A stretch of DNA of 10,774 nt from Baffinella frigidus (GCA_026770585.1 MU647115.1:3508-14281), one strand, 5' to 3'. Shown: positions 7,101 through 10,731, counted from the stretch's first letter. Notes: generated from the sequence alone by a model not told the origin. Program-made: numbers and translations.

Positions 7101-10100
7101 TCGTTCTGTGTAGTAAATTTCATTGAATCCAGTTTATAAATTGTAAGTGTTTGCGTATGAAATCTGGCTACACTGCCCAATCTTGAACAGGCGAGGGGGG
7201 ACTTACGGGGAGGGTGAGGTCCATGGTGCGGTTGTCGCGAGGTTCATGGTGCGGTTATCGGCCCAGCGGCTCGATCAGATACACATAGAGCACTGGGAGG
7301 GGGGGCTTACGGGGAGGGTGAGGAGCATGGTGCGGTTCTCAGGTCTTGCAAGCCAGTTCAATATGGTTCATTGTAGCCTTCTGAGTGGGCTCCCGGGGTG
7401 AGCAGTGAAAACGGGGTGAGCAGTGGGAGGGGGGACTTACGGGGAGGGTGAGGTTCATGGTGCGGTTGTCGTCCCCGACGGAGAAGGAGATCGACCTGGT
7501 GCAGGGTTTTGGGTTTAGGGTTTGGGGTTTAGGATTGGGGGTTTAGGGGTTGGGGTGTGGGATTTAGGGTTGAGGGTTTGGGGTTTGTGGTTTGGGGTTT
7601 GAGGTTTAGGGTTTCGGGTTTAGGGTTTAGGGTTTAAGGTTTTGGGTTTCGGGTGTAGGGTTTCGGGTTTCGGGTTTTGGGTTTCGGGTTTAGGGTTATG
7701 GTCTACGGTTTAGCGAGAAGGAGATCGATATTGGGGGCAGCCCCGCGAAGAGGCCGCGGATATTGACCGTTGACGACGGTTCAGGATTTAGGATCTTGGA
7801 TTAGGGTTTCGGGTTTCGGGGTTCGGGTCGACATTGGGAGCGGTCCGGCGAAGGGGCCCAGAATGTCCACGGTTCACGACGGTTGACGGTTTAGGGTTTA
7901 GTTTTTAGTTTTTAGGGTTTGGGGTCGACATAGGGTTCAGGGTTTAGTTTTTAGTTTTTAGGGTTTCGGGTCGACATTGGGAGCGGTCCGGCGAAGGGGG
8001 CCCGGATGTCGACGGTGACGACGAGTTGGAGCTGTTGCTTCGGATCCACGAACATCGCGCATGTGGAGCATGCGCCGGTGATCTGTCAAGCAGACAGAGG
8101 ATTTAATGGGGTACCGTCCTGAAAACCGGGTAGTTAGGCCTACGGTATTGCCTACGGTAGGACGTAGGGCTCCTAGGACCTAATGTTTCGTAGGACCCCC
8201 CTAGGCCCCTACGGCCTACCGTAGGCAATACCGTAGGCTTAACTACCCGGTTTTCAGGACGTTAGCCTATGAGATTGTGTTAACACCGCTTCTCCTGCAG
8301 ACAGAGCCAAGCCAGGCTTGAGTAGGGGGGGGGCGCCGGCGCACGTATATACGTATACACTATATGCTATATACGTATATGCGTCTATACTATATACGCA
8401 TGTACTATATATGAGCTGTTGTTTGGGATCCACGAACATCGCGCATGCCGAGCACGCGCCCGTGATCTGTAAGGATAAATAGGGGTTCTAAAAATAGTCT
8501 TTGGTTCCGGGCACCGCAGGCGCACGTATATACGTACACACGAGGGACATTAATATATACGTATACACGAGGGACAGGCGGTTGCTTCGGGTCTACGAAA
8601 ATCGCGCACGTCGAGCACGCGCCCGTGATCTGTGCGGAGAAGCAGGCTTCAGGACCACTCGAGGCTAGCAATGGGACCATTTTAAAACTGGGATGCTTTT
8701 ACAAGTGAAAAAAAGAGATATGTAGCAATTTTCGCACAAATAGGGGCGTTTGGTCACGTTGCTGGGGGAATTCCCCCAGCAACGTGACCAAACCGGCCCG
8801 TGACTGGTACTAAATTTAACAACCCCACATTTAAAATGGTCCTATTTCTAGCCTCGAGTGGAAGGGCACCGCCGGCGCATGTGCGTGCTCGACGTGTGCC
8901 ATGTTCGTGGATCCGAAGCAAGAAATTGTCCCTCGTATACACGTATATATATATATGTCCCTCTTGTATGCGTATATATGTGCACCGGCAGTCCGAGGGG
9001 AAATCTGACCAGCAGTGGTGCGTGTTGCCGTGGATGAGGTTTCCGTGAGGCCAGAAGGTGGCGCGGGGAGCTCGAGAAGAGAGAGAGAGGGCAGAGAGAG
9101 AGAGAGTGAGGGAGGCGGCAAAGAGAGAGAGAGAGAGTGTGTGTGAACGAAAGATACAGATAGAGAGAGAGAGAGAGAGCGAACGAGAGATAGACAGAGA
9201 GAGGGAGACAGCGTGATAGAGAGAGAGAGAGCGAGAGAGAGAGCGAGAGAAAGAGAGAGAGAGCGAGACACAGAGGGCGAGCGAAGACAGACCTGGGGCG
9301 AGAAGGCGACGTTGAGGTTGAAGTTGGTCAGCTGCTGGTCGGCCTTGTTGCCCACGAACAGCGACAGCTTCCCGCCCGTCGCTGCGCACACCCCACATCA
9401 GTCCCGTCCACGCCAGGTCATGAGTGGGAATTTGAGACCGCGACGTTTCGTTTCGTGGTACTAAATGGTACGTAGCCACCTGGTGAGACGCAGCTCCTCG
9501 TCCTTTCCACGCCCGTTGCTGCGCACACCCCATACCAGCCCGGTCACCCCCCCCCATATTAGTCCCGTCATCACCCCTCACATCAGTACCGTCACCACAC
9601 CCCATATTAGCCCCGTCACCCCATATCATTCACCTAAATGATCCCCGATTTTCGCTTGGCGGTGGAACCATTGCGTACGTGTGCCGCATTCGCATGCCCC
9701 TGTCTAGGAGCCAACCTCATGGGGAAACGGTTTTAATTTAAAACCATTGGATTCAATGAAATTTACTACACGCATACTTTAATATTACTAGTAAAACTCA
9801 TTATGTGTAGTAAATTTCATTACCAGAAAGTTTTAAATTAAAACCGTTTTCCTGTGAAATCGGGCCTGCCGTAGCGAAACACCACATGAGCACCCACCTC
9901 TCATTCCACTGCCAACGAGGCGGGACGGTTTGCATATGCGGGGCGCGGGGTCTCGGGTTTGGGGTTTGGTGTTTGTGGTTTGGGGTTTTGGGTTTCGGAT
10001 TTTGGGTTTCGGGTTTCGGGTGGTCTCGGGTGGTCTCGGGTTTCGGGTTTCGGGGTTGTGGAAGAGCGCGCAACCTGTGAGGGCGGTCTTGAGGCCGATC

Positions 10101-10559
10101 TACACAAGCGTGTCCTCGTACAGCGCACCCTCCTTGTTCCGCGACTCGATAAAATACATATAGAGCAGTAAATCTAGCACAAACATGCAGGTACAATGCA
10201 TTTATGGCCAGCCCAGGTTTACTCAGGGAGAGGTAGCTACTGAAAACCCGCAGCCCCCGGGAGGACGAAATCCGTCCCCGAACGGCTCCAATTCCTACCC
10301 TTAAAGTGGTTGATGCCCACATTTGAAAGCAGAAAAACGCCTGAGAACGAGTTTATCTTTTTTTACTACCAAAACTTCCTTTTCAACCCAAATTCGTTTC
10401 AAAACGATTAGATGGACAGGGTGGGCTAAGGCTTTTCAGTAGAGAACCTGTCAGGGCGGTCTTGAGGCCGATCTGCACCAGCTTGTCCTCATAGAGCACA
10501 CCCTCCTTGTTCAGCGCGAGTCGCGCCATCCACGTTGCCATCTGCACCTCCGTCGCTCC
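1987..10559 (-). CDS. AP2A: AP-2 complex subunit alpha (alpha-adaptin), 3' part: C-terminal appendage, eight exons
   Basis: The gene encodes the large alpha subunit of the AP-2 adaptor. AP-2 links clathrin to cargo and PIP2 at the plasma membrane; the appendage recruits endocytic accessory proteins. I read join(10448-10559, 9293-9381, 7976-8082, 7441-7495, 5615-5729, 4212-4322, 2905-3002, 1987-2034) on the minus strand. Every junction has GT..AG and matching phase, giving 244 residues and a stop, close to the usual appendage length (about 240). Key matches to family consensus are NKEGVLYEDKLVQIGLKT (animals: NNGVLFENQLLQIGLKS), GKLSLFVGNK (GRMFIFYGNK), MNLTLPVLPHKFADP (LKLPVTINKFFQP), KWAVDTAV (KHPMDTEV) and TATVLVQLEID (IGCLLRLEPN). 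The trunk and hinge lie outside the window. Identity rests on remembered family motifs, not on a search. Confidence 0.88.
2041..2375. repeat. Degenerate TTTAGGG/TTTGGGG telomere-like array, intron 7
   Basis: More than 40 units of GGGTTT with one or two variable bases (TTTAGGG, TTTGGGG, TTTCGGG, TTGAGGG) occur here. It is interstitial and too degenerate to be an active telomere. On the minus strand it forms the C-rich 3' end of intron 7, just before the exon 8 acceptor. Confidence 0.9.
2433..2500 (-). repeat. Acceptor-like sequence in intron 7, inverted partner of 1374-1460
   Basis: The minus strand reads TTTTCTGCAG, then ATAAGTTCCAGTGTCCGCCT and TTGGGAGCTCGAAGAAC. In phase with exon 7 it would give ISSSVRLCWELEER and reach a TAA inside the TTTAGGG-like repeat. 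It is retained as a possible cassette exon, but the copy at 1374 differs by one base in length near the acceptor, so one frame is broken. Confidence 0.5.
2696..2884. repeat. AACCTTGCGTCCTCAAGTGCCC repeat, intron 7
   Basis: Units of about 28 bp occur at 2698-2725 and 2726-2752 in tandem, and at 2857-2884 next to the copied exon 7 donor. The third copy lies between the copied and real donors, so this is intron-start sequence duplicated together with them. Confidence 0.75.
2833..2852 (-). repeat. Copy of exon 7 3' end plus donor
   Basis: The minus strand reads GACAACCCCCACGTCCGG followed by GTACGCTCCCCCC. It matches the end of exon 7 (SDNPLVR) and its donor, 72 bp downstream of the real donor. 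Confidence 0.75.
2905..3002 (-). CDS. AP2A: Alpha-adaptin exon 7: platform beta strands
   Basis: This 98-nt exon runs from phase 1 to 0, with acceptor AAACCCACAG and donor GTACGC. It encodes PEGTATVLVQLEIDAGAKTA and SLLVRSDNPLVR. It corresponds to the family segment with CLLRLEPN.....YRLTLRTS (animals) or LCLARIETD....LRLTVGTGDP (plants). The Arg of LLRLE, which contributes to the platform ligand site in animals, is Gln here. The acceptor is preceded by about 40 nt of CCCAAACCCC repeat. A degenerate copy of the last seven codons with the same GTACGC donor lies 72 bp downstream (2833-2852). Confidence 0.85.
3006..3042. repeat. GGGTTTGGGG repeat at the 3' end of intron 6
   Basis: On the minus strand this is CCCCAAACCCCAAACCCAAA directly before CCCACAG of exon 7. 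It takes the place of the polypyrimidine tract. Confidence 0.8.
3216..3381 (-). mobile_element. Foldback MITE family 1, copy 2 (inverted)
   Basis: This 166-bp element is reversed relative to copy 1, as shown by its loop (ACTTTTTGGTCCTAGGATCC) and its asymmetric ends (TAATAGG left, CCTATGA right). The perfect 4-bp target duplication is AACC (3212-3215, 3382-3385). It lies in intron 6. Confidence 0.93.
3422..3587 (+). mobile_element. Foldback MITE family 1, copy 3
   Basis: This 166-bp element begins 40 bp after copy 2. Its target duplication is ATTT (3418-3421, 3588-3591). It differs from copy 1 by a few substitutions in the arms, and it is in intron 6. Confidence 0.93.
3592..3733. other. Intron 6 unique sequence
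   Basis: Beyond copy 3 of the MITE there is a stretch of mixed composition with a short AACTGAATCAGTT palindrome, ending in a G-run. No exon is recognised. Confidence 0.4.
3739..4028 (-). pseudogene. Two partial copies of exon 6 3' half
   Basis: Copies at 3739-3795 and 3971-4028 match the AVQEGLPAGTVAGSASLT half of exon 6. The 3739 copy keeps a GTACGC donor, while the 3971 copy has AT in place of GT. In both, the 5' half is replaced by CT/GA microsatellite. They lie downstream of exon 6 at about 235-bp spacing, as a tandem unit with the microsatellite. Confidence 0.82.
3798..4193. repeat. CT/GA and CTAT microsatellites, intron 6
   Basis: Long (CT)n runs at 3798-3930 and 4029-4190 include a (CTAT)n block near 4053-4097. 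They flank the partial exon 6 copies. Long frames of Ser-Leu or Arg-Glu here are microsatellite artefacts. Confidence 0.93.
4212..4322 (-). CDS. AP2A: Alpha-adaptin exon 6: appendage platform
   Basis: This 111-nt exon starts and ends in phase 1. The acceptor is CTTCTTTCTGGCAG, the strongest polypyrimidine acceptor in the gene, and the donor is GTGCGT. It encodes DKWAVDTAVQTMLGSSMKMA and VQEGLPAGTVAGSASLT. Alignment by eye to animal [20 protein letters not shown] and VDPNPANFVGAG is ungapped in its first part, and it also fits the plant segment FRMMICPGLDPNPNNLVAS. Six partial copies surround it: four acceptor plus 5' halves on the upstream side and two 3' halves on the downstream side, the latter fused to CT/GA microsatellite. 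This copy is the only one with both halves. Confidence 0.84.
4344..4413. repeat. Tandem CGGGGTCAGCATTTCA repeat, intron 5
   Basis: Three units of about 22 bp end in CGGGGTCmGCATTTCA. Related single units follow at about 4878 and 5035, each beside a copied exon 6 acceptor, so they are duplicated intron-end sequence. Confidence 0.75.
4414..5012 (-). pseudogene. Four partial copies of exon 6 5' half with acceptors
   Basis: Copies occupy 4414-4479, 4655-4729, about 4829-4863 and about 4973-5012. Each begins after a CAG followed by ACAAGTGG. The frames read DKWAVDTAVRTMLGSSMKMA, DKWSVDTAVQTMLVSSMKMA, DKWAVDTAVQS and DKWTADTALQTILGS. The acceptors are GGTGGCAG, GTGGCGCAG, GTGGCGCAG and TGTGTGGCAG. 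All lie upstream of the intact exon 6 in intron 5, at spacings of 134-250 bp. Confidence 0.8.
4505..4634. repeat. CTACGGTATTGCC modules and 37-bp tandem repeat
   Basis: CCTACGGTATTGC occurs twice, followed by TACTGTAGGGTCCTA, the same modules as the MITE interiors. Then come two 37-bp units, 4561-4597 and 4598-4634, each TATGGATrATGCACGTAT to CATGAAATCC. Possibly a decayed transposon. Confidence 0.65.
5020..5610. other. Intron 5, 5' part: G/C runs and short donor-like copies
   Basis: No exon is recognised. At 5255-5385 there are C runs followed by many G runs (AGGGGGGGAGATAGGGGGGG). CTACACCCCAAACCC occurs twice in 5429-5466. Two short copies of the exon 5 donor region (TGCAAG then GTC on the minus strand) occur near 5389-5403 and 5471-5481. 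Confidence 0.45.
5615..5729 (-). CDS. AP2A: Alpha-adaptin exon 5: sandwich/platform boundary, ligand-site helix
   Basis: This 115-nt exon runs from phase 0 to 1, with acceptor ACCACACAG and donor GTTGAA. It encodes VLPHKFADPLPLEAGAFRSK, WAAMLYTEPGVG and VSVALQ. The family counterpart is [20 protein letters not shown] followed by QRWKQL and a variable stretch. HKFADP fits NKFFQP, and the Trp in FRSKW fits the conserved Trp of the platform pocket that binds DPF/W motifs (W840 in mammalian numbering, from memory). The second Phe of the FF pair is Arg here. A duplicate of the exon start with a good acceptor lies upstream at 5883-5920. A GTATAC alternative donor inside the exon was disfavoured because it breaks the phase with exon 6. 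Confidence 0.87.
5883..5920 (-). pseudogene. Partial copy of exon 5 (acceptor plus 5' part)
   Basis: After acceptor TTTTCAACAG the sequence is identical to the first 38 bases of exon 5 (VLPHKFADPLPL). It then becomes GAAACAGAGGGCGTTCG, with an indel and drift. It lies 191 bp upstream of the real exon and is the youngest-looking exon copy here. Using it instead of the real exon would change the downstream reading, and no donor is evident. Confidence 0.82.
5925..6230. other. Intron 4 sequence without recognised gene
   Basis: This is a more AT-rich stretch than its surroundings. It contains an intron motif (CCAGTTGCAGATTGGTCATT) near 6003 that recurs through the donor array at about 6268, 6488, 6574 and 7350. 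Nothing else is recognised. Confidence 0.4.
6667..6832 (+). mobile_element. Foldback MITE family 1, copy 4
   Basis: This 166-bp element has the 4-bp target duplication ACTT (6663-6666, 6833-6836). It lies within the exon 4 donor array of intron 4 and interrupts its periodicity, so it arrived after the array formed. Confidence 0.93.
7021..7160. mobile_element. AT-rich foldback MITE, family 2 (arm type A)
   Basis: This 140-bp element has ends TCATAGGCAAACACTTACAA and GTAAGTGTTTGCGTATGA, arms of about 38 bp, and the perfect 4-bp target duplication AATC (7017-7020, 7161-7164). The core contains TTACTACAC, TTTAATATTACTA and GTGTAGTAAATTTCATT. It is inserted in the exon 4 donor array. Confidence 0.92.
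7441..7495 (-). CDS. AP2A: Alpha-adaptin exon 4: end of appendage sandwich
   Basis: This is a short 55-nt exon, phase 2 to 0. With AT from exon 3 it reads MSISFSVGDDNRTMNLTLP, matching the family stretch LSVRFRYGG..Q.LTLKLPV. The acceptor is CTGCACCAG, directly preceded by CCCTAAACCC-type repeat. The donor GTAAGT is the best consensus donor in the gene. The exon opens with GTCGATC while the preceding donor is GTCGAC, so intron 3 is bounded by a near-duplicate pentamer. Nine degenerate copies of this exon's 3' end with its donor follow in intron 4. Confidence 0.85.
7715..7772 (-). pseudogene. Fused exon 3 / exon 4 fragment without intron
   Basis: The minus strand reads TVNIRGLFAGLPPISISFS. 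The end of exon 3 therefore runs straight into the start of exon 4 with no intron between. It lies inside intron 3 and is diverged. It could be a relic of the gene before intron 3 arose, or a spliced (retro) copy. Confidence 0.75.
7828..7872 (-). pseudogene. Partial copy of exon 3 3' half
   Basis: Minus-strand frame TVDILGPFAGPLPMST is nearly the same as exon 3 TVDIRAPFAGPLPMS, including the GTCGAC donor position. It is embedded in TTTAGGG-like repeat of intron 3, downstream of exon 3. Confidence 0.78.
7976..8082 (-). CDS. AP2A: Alpha-adaptin exon 3: appendage sandwich, later strands
   Basis: This 107-nt exon has phases 0 to 2. The acceptor is CTTGACAG and the donor is GTCGAC, a weak donor. 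It encodes ITGACSTCAMFVDPKQ, then QLQLVVTVDIRAPFAGPLP, then AT of the next Met codon. The second part corresponds to the family segment around PxxQVQQxLNxECxxxFxxxPxLS. A MITE (8104-8272) ends only about 18 nt upstream of the acceptor AG. Two more copies of the first 16 codons with acceptors lie upstream (8414-8466, 8579-8629) and one inverted copy at 8869-8921. Only this copy continues into the VDIRAPF part. The donor is the weakest site in the model, but phase and protein continuity support it. Confidence 0.83.
8104..8272 (-). mobile_element. Foldback MITE family 1, copy 5 (diverged, inverted)
   Basis: This 169-bp element has the target duplication GATT (8100-8103, 8273-8276). The arms keep CTGAAAACCGGGTAGTTAGGC and its partner, while the inner part is different (CCTACGGTAGGACGTAGGGC, loop near TAATGTTTCG). 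It lies just upstream of the exon 3 acceptor. Confidence 0.92.
8338..8412. repeat. Alternating CGTATATACG sequence
   Basis: This is a nearly self-complementary run of TA/CG alternation. Related CACGTATATACGTAyACAC blocks occur at 8521-8570 and inverted at 8938-8980, each beside a copy of the exon 3 start. Confidence 0.75.
8414..8466 (-). pseudogene. Partial copy of exon 3 (acceptor plus 5' half), copy b
   Basis: After acceptor ATCCTTACAG it reads ITGACSACAMFVDPKQQL and then runs into alternating TATA/CGTA sequence. It keeps the frame for about 17 codons but lacks the VDIRAPF half and a donor. Confidence 0.8.
8579..8629 (-). pseudogene. Partial copy of exon 3 (acceptor plus 5' half), copy c
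   Basis: After acceptor TCTCCGCACAG it reads ITGACSTCAIFVDPKQ. All seven differences from exon 3 over these 16 codons are at third positions, and six are silent. It then continues into GTCCCTCGTGTATACG repeat sequence. It forms part of the left arm of the large inverted repeat. Confidence 0.82.
8748..8793. repeat. 46-bp perfect palindrome
   Basis: GTTTGGTCACGTTGCTGGGG continues through GAATTC to its exact complement with no spacer. The axis is between 8770 and 8771. It can extrude as a cruciform. Confidence 0.95.
8869..8921 (+). pseudogene. Inverted partial copy of exon 3, copy d
   Basis: On the plus strand it reads GACACSTCAMFVDPKQ-like sequence, the counterpart of copy c in the right arm of the inverted repeat centred at 8770. 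A small insertion near its start and the lost acceptor distinguish it. It faces opposite to the gene and cannot be spliced into it. Confidence 0.78.
9064..9286. repeat. GA microsatellite (CT on the gene strand), start of intron 2
   Basis: About 220 bp of GAGAGA with interruptions such as GTGTGTGAACG and GATAGACAG. It starts right after the exon 2 donor on the gene strand. Confidence 0.93.
9293..9381 (-). CDS. AP2A: Alpha-adaptin exon 2: appendage sandwich GNK strand
   Basis: This 89-nt exon runs from phase 1 to phase 0, with acceptor GTGTGCGCAG and donor GTCTGT. It encodes 29 complete codons containing GKLSLFVGNKADQQLTNFNL followed by NVAFSPQ. The G(R/K)(M/L)xLFxGNK....L.NF pattern is the most diagnostic motif of alpha-adaptin appendages, and this exon decided the gene assignment. 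Immediately downstream in the transcript the intron becomes a CT-rich microsatellite (GA-rich on the plus strand, 9064-9286). A second copy of the exon start with its acceptor lies upstream at 9510-9532. Confidence 0.9.
9510..9532 (-). repeat. Copy of exon 2 acceptor and first bases
   Basis: The plus-strand sequence around 9510-9532 repeats 9373-9395 (CGCCCGT, then TGCTGCGCACACCCCA) with very few differences. It therefore duplicates the exon 2 acceptor GTGTGCGCAG plus about nine exon bases. It sits on the upstream side of exon 2. Confidence 0.65.
9525..9627. repeat. Tandem CACCCCATATTAGxCCCGTCAC repeat
   Basis: About four to five degenerate units of 20-26 bp share CCCCATATTAG and CCCGTCAC. 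The first unit overlaps the copied exon 2 acceptor and a related unit follows exon 2's own acceptor at 9387-9410, so the array probably grew from the intron end next to that splice site. Confidence 0.7.
9717..9857. mobile_element. AT-rich foldback MITE, family 2 (arm type B)
   Basis: This 141-bp element has ends TCATGGGGAAACGG and CCGTTTTCCTGTGA, with arms pairing through GGTTTTAATTTAAAAC. The flanks are AACC and AATC, a target duplication with one mismatch. The core (TTTACTACAC, CTTTAATATTACTA, GTGTAGTAAATTTCATT) matches the element at 7021, but the arms do not. It lies in intron 1. Confidence 0.88.
9947..10058. repeat. TTTGGGG/TTTCGGG telomere-like repeat, intron 1
   Basis: A degenerate GGGTTTsGGG array lies directly downstream (gene strand) of the broken exon 1 copy's donor. 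Confidence 0.88.
10075..10148 (-). pseudogene. Partial copy of exon 1 (3' half plus donor) with in-frame stop
   Basis: It encodes NKEGALYEDTLV, then a TAG where exon 1 has CAG (Gln), then IGLKTALT and the donor GTTGCG. It lies downstream of the intact exon in intron 1 and cannot be used in frame because of the stop. It lacks the MATWMARL half and a clear acceptor. Confidence 0.82.
10149..10440. other. Intron 1 sequence without recognised gene
   Basis: Only a short motif is recognised: CTCGATaArATACAyATAGAGCA at about 10144, which recurs near 6934 and 7269 in intron 4. No exon or hairpin of note. Confidence 0.4.
10448..10559 (-). CDS. AP2A: Alpha-adaptin exon 1 of window: start of appendage sandwich
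   Basis: This 112-nt exon starts after acceptor CACACGCGCAG in phase 0 and ends in phase 1 at donor GTTCTC. It encodes 37 residues including MATWMARLALNKEGVLYEDK and LVQIGLKTALT. This is the first strand pair of the alpha-appendage sandwich, where the family has a GVLFEN..LQIG.KSE motif. The single leftover G joins CG of the next exon to give Ala. The exon is flanked by two broken copies of itself: the 5' half with acceptor upstream (10650-10723) and the 3' half with donor downstream (10075-10148). Only this copy is uninterrupted. Confidence 0.88.
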
Positions 10560-10649
10560 CTGCGCGTGTGCGTCGTTTTATTATTTGTACCTCGAATCGG
10601 CCACTTTTGGAGAGAAATTAGGAATTTCGTAGGCACATTGACTTTTGGA

Positions 10650-10723
10650 AGGTGTCCTCGTAAGCACGCCTTATTCAGCGCAAGTTGCGCCATCCACGTT
10701 GCCATCTGCCCCTCTGTCGCCCC
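10650..10723 (-). pseudogene. Partial copy of exon 1 (acceptor plus 5' half)
   Basis: After GATGGGGCAG this reads GATEGQMATWMAQLALNK, matching exon 1. It then has a deletion where EGVLYED should be and resumes as TACGAGGACACC out of frame. It lies upstream of the intact exon and has no donor. Substitutions against exon 1 include several third-position changes. Confidence 0.8.
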
Positions 10724-10731
10724 CTGCCCCA

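Larger units (their letters stand above)
6234..7338 (-). repeat. Array of nine degenerate copies of exon 4 3' end plus donor
   Basis: On the plus strand the copies start with ACTTAC or a variant at 6234, 6342 (ACTTGC), 6439, 6550, 6636, 6893 (ACGTAC), 6969, 7201 and 7305 (GCTTAC), before the real donor at 7435. Each continues GGGGAGGGTGA. Those at 6342, 6893, 7201 and 7305 extend to CATGGTGCGGTT, which is NRTMNLTLP plus donor on the minus strand. Intervals are 76-130 bp apart from two long ones. Those two contain transposons, and subtracting the insertion plus its target duplication leaves 87 and 88 bp. A second shared motif in the units is ATTGGTCATTGTAGCCTTCT and variants. Confidence 0.85.
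7504..7970. repeat. TTTAGGG/TTTCGGG telomere-like repeats of intron 3
   Basis: Blocks at 7504-7712, 7783-7826 and 7885-7970 are separated by exon 3 fragments. On the minus strand the CCCTAAACCC block ends a few bases before the exon 4 acceptor. Confidence 0.88.
8519..8990. repeat. Large imperfect inverted repeat in intron 2
   Basis: The left arm (8519-8700) and right arm (about 8805-8990) pair through CCACTCGAGGCTAG, GGACCATTTTAAA, the exon 3 fragments c and d, and GAGGGACA plus TATAC blocks. The centre holds a perfect palindrome. There are indels between arms, so this is an old or partly decayed hairpin. Confidence 0.82.

Noticed and set aside
8754-9629. 291-residue minus-strand frame
   Set aside because: It crosses the real exon 2 in the wrong frame, the GA microsatellite and the palindrome. 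Only 9293-9381 in another frame is coding.
9801-10322. 173-residue minus-strand frame
   Set aside because: It spans MITE and telomere-like repeat, and reads the exon 1 fragment out of frame.
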